Positions 62,469 through 64,000 of a stretch of 64,000 bases of DNA are shown in pieces. The translations under genes and the position numbers were made by a program. Source of the DNA: Rhizobium etli 8C-3 (GTDB taxonomy: Bacteria > Pseudomonadota > Alphaproteobacteria > Rhizobiales > Rhizobiaceae); NCBI RefSeq assembly GCF_001908375.1, contig NZ_CP017244.1, positions 2,108,001 through 2,172,000 of the forward strand, given 5' to 3'. Numbering within the stretch: position 1 is the first letter of the stretch; each line of letters starts with the position of its first letter. The notes under the pieces are model-generated. The model was not told the DNA's origin, searched no databases, and saw only the letters and a list, made by a program, of their open reading frames with translations.

Positions 62469-63036
62469 CAAGGGCAAAAACTCCCGTTGAATCACTTCCT
62501 TAGCGCATCGACTGACCTGCGCGCCACTGCAATTTCTGAAGGGAAATGGCATTAATCTGACCGGCTCGTGATTTTCCAGTCGCTTGAGGTGTGCGTGTAC
62601 GATCGCCGATCTTCTCAGACATCTGCTCATGCAGTCTCTACGCCTTGCCCATTCTCTTCACACCAGCACAGGCTGTCGTCGCAACAGAGAAAGAGAAGGA
62701 ACCAACCATTCCGGCCGTTCTCCAACAATTGCCGACTTCAGGTAGGCCGCAGCTTTCGCTGAATATCACTTCGTGTTGAAATCTTCATCCGCATTGTCCC
62801 CACCGCCTGAGTTATGCCCCAAGGAAAACTGGGGACACCGTATTTCAACTTCTCGCACGCACGGGCGGGAGCGAAAGTATAAGCGTCGGCTGGATTGTCT
62901 CAGGTTCCAGAGCCGGGCGGGAACTTTTGGTCGAAAGCAGCGTTTTCTTACTGTCACCGAACTCGACCAAGTCGATGACATTCATGGGGCTCGCCGACAT
63001 GACAGGAGGCGAGCTCCTTCCGTTTCCGCGGTTTGC
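62469..63036. other. Gap of about 570 bp without a recognisable gene
   Basis: The frame of the MNT-HEPN gene stays open to 62630, but the extra residues do not look like the family. The rest contains short frames only, and no terminator or repeat was found. Confidence 0.4.
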
Positions 63037-63960
63037 TTAGAAATAGATCGACATCACCAGGTCCTGGTCGAAATCCCCGAAGCCCTTGCCAAAAATGTTC
63101 ATGCCGCCCGGATTGTCGGCCTTTTCGTCAATGCCGATGCGAAAGCGAATGGAATGATGATCGGCAATGCCGAGCGAGCCGATCGTCTGTGTCGAGACCA
63201 TCGCGCCATCAATCCAGGTTCCCTTGTCGTCGATCGTCCACGTCTTGAGCTTGCCGTACTGCGAGCCGCTGAGTTTCCACCAGGCGGGCGAGTACATGCC
63301 GCGCCGGTCGCCGAAATCGCCCGGGGACGTCCAGTGGCCGGCCTTGATGCCATTCACCCAGATCGAGATGTCGGATGGCCAGTTGGCGTTGGTCGCCGGC
63401 GTCTCGGAGCTGAGCTCCGCCGAAAACTCGACCTTGCGGATCTTTCGGCCCGTGACCTTGGCATTGTTCGGAAATTTGTACTCCACATAGCCGCGGGTGA
63501 ACCACAAAAGCGCGGCCTGCATGCGTTGCGGGTCAAGGAAGACTTCCTGCACGTCGAGCATTCCGATGACATTGTTGACCGAGCAGAGCCCGCAGGGCGC
63601 CTCCACTTCGAACTCTGTGAAAAGCCCGATCGGCATGCTGACGGTAACGACATCTTCAGAAGACTTTGTGCCGCTGGCGTCGAAGCGGATCAGAATTTCA
63701 TCGTAGATGCAGGAGCAGACCTTCTGATTACCCTTCGTCGCCTTCATCGTCTGCGTCTGGATCAGCCCCGCCTGTTCCAGCGCCTTCAAGTTGGTCGCCG
63801 CCGTCGATTGCGGCAAGCCCATGTGTGCGGCGATGTCGTTCACATTCAAGGGGCCCTTCTGGCGCAGCAGGTTGAGGATCTCGATACGCGTCGCTGAACC
63901 GAGGGCGTGGACGACTTCGGCATCCTTCATCGGATCGACGGTTAGAAGCTTAGTCTCCAT
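63037..63960 (-). CDS. ArsR-type HTH regulator with C-terminal beta-sandwich domain (COG4189-like)
   Basis: The protein has 307 residues. The first about 85 form a winged helix of ArsR character (HALGSATRIEILNLLRQKGPLNVNDIAAHMGLPQSTAATNLKALEQAGLIQTQ). The rest is a distinct domain with a cysteine-containing APCGLCSVNNVIG and a beta-rich part that has several tryptophans (NANWPSDISIWVNGIKAGHW, WWKLSGSQYGKLKTW). Such fusions are annotated as predicted regulators (COG4189-like) that may sense a sugar. The gene is close to the right edge and complete. Its operon neighbours lie outside the window. Confidence 0.83.
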   Translation of the reverse strand: METKLLTVDPMKDAEVVHALGSATRIEILNLLRQKGPLNVNDIAAHMGLPQSTAATNLKALEQAGLIQTQTMKATKGNQKVCSCIYDEILIRFDASGTKSSEDVVTVSMPIGLFTEFEVEAPCGLCSVNNVIGMLDVQEVFLDPQRMQAALLWFTRGYVEYKFPNNAKVTGRKIRKVEFSAELSSETPATNANWPSDISIWVNGIKAGHWTSPGDFGDRRGMYSPAWWKLSGSQYGKLKTWTIDDKGTWIDGAMVSTQTIGSLGIADHHSIRFRIGIDEKADNPGGMNIFGKGFGDFDQDLVMSIYF

Positions 63961-64000
63961 GCTCTACTACCGGTTCTCCAGTCTTTCTCGGCTCTACTTC

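Noticed and set aside
1..64000. CRISPR array
   Set aside because: No set of short, regularly spaced identical repeats was seen. The repeats present are the 666-bp pair, the two gene-tail pairs and operator palindromes.

Overview
The window looks like about 64 kb of a rhizobial (Rhizobiales) accessory replicon or genomic island. The basis is gene content: several LysR regulators, TRAP and CUT2-type ABC sugar uptake systems, an inositol (iol) gene remnant, PtsN, COG4189-type and Rnk-type regulators, high GC, and strong AGGAG ribosome binding sites. I see no rRNA, no complete tRNA, no replication genes and no CRISPR array.

Layout. 0.1-2.0 kb: a membrane PAS-PAS-GGDEF diguanylate cyclase. 2.6-8.2 kb: a TetR regulator with a decayed methyltransferase, divergent from a run of small redox genes (thioredoxin-reductase-like flavoprotein, ABM monooxygenase, isoprenylcysteine-methyltransferase-like membrane protein, alpha/beta hydrolase, SDR). 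Two of these genes have a second, decayed copy of their own 3' end about 0.5-1 kb downstream. 8.7-19.7 kb: a LysR gene divergent from an 11-gene carbohydrate operon (SDR, two-part transketolase, TRAP DctPQM, ABC ATPase/permease/binding protein, amidohydrolase). 19.9-23 kb: a decay zone (GH32 remnant, frameshifted secreted protein, truncated response regulator abutting a truncated aminotransferase, ISL3 remnant). 23.5-32.7 kb: a stress/redox block (XRE, Rnk, PtsN, DUF5602-like protein plus cupredoxin, soluble histidine kinase, LysR, DUF488, FSA-type transaldolase, Rieske-FAD oxidoreductase, second Rnk, UspA). This block is bracketed by a 666-bp direct repeat with two differences between copies. 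32.7-34.7 kb: a mosaic of GntR, aminotransferase, ISL3 and IS66 fragments. 34.8-35.5 kb: VapBC-like pair. 35.6-49.8 kb: LysR/SDR, broken NUDIX gene, CYTH-CHAD protein, secreted nuclease, PP2C phosphatase, a nucleotidyltransferase-HTH pair with two upstream palindromes, LysR/DinB/GST, MYG1 and an O-methyltransferase. 50.1-50.7 kb: ParDE-like pair with a frameshifted toxin. 50.9-60.7 kb: a LacI regulator divergent from a sugar/cyclitol ABC transporter and isomerase/dehydrogenase operon whose 3' end carries collapsed iolC, iolD and iolB. 60.8-64 kb: thioesterase, MNT-HEPN protein and an ArsR/COG4189 regulator.

Two catabolic modules dominate: the LysR-linked operon (9.7-19.7 kb) and the LacI-linked operon (59.5-50.9 kb, minus strand). 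Both join import to oxidoreductase and ring-opening or isomerase chemistry. At least a dozen genes are truncated, frameshifted or interrupted, and several junctions join unrelated gene fragments, so the segment appears to be undergoing active rearrangement. Family assignments come from reading motifs in the translated sequence. No database search was run.
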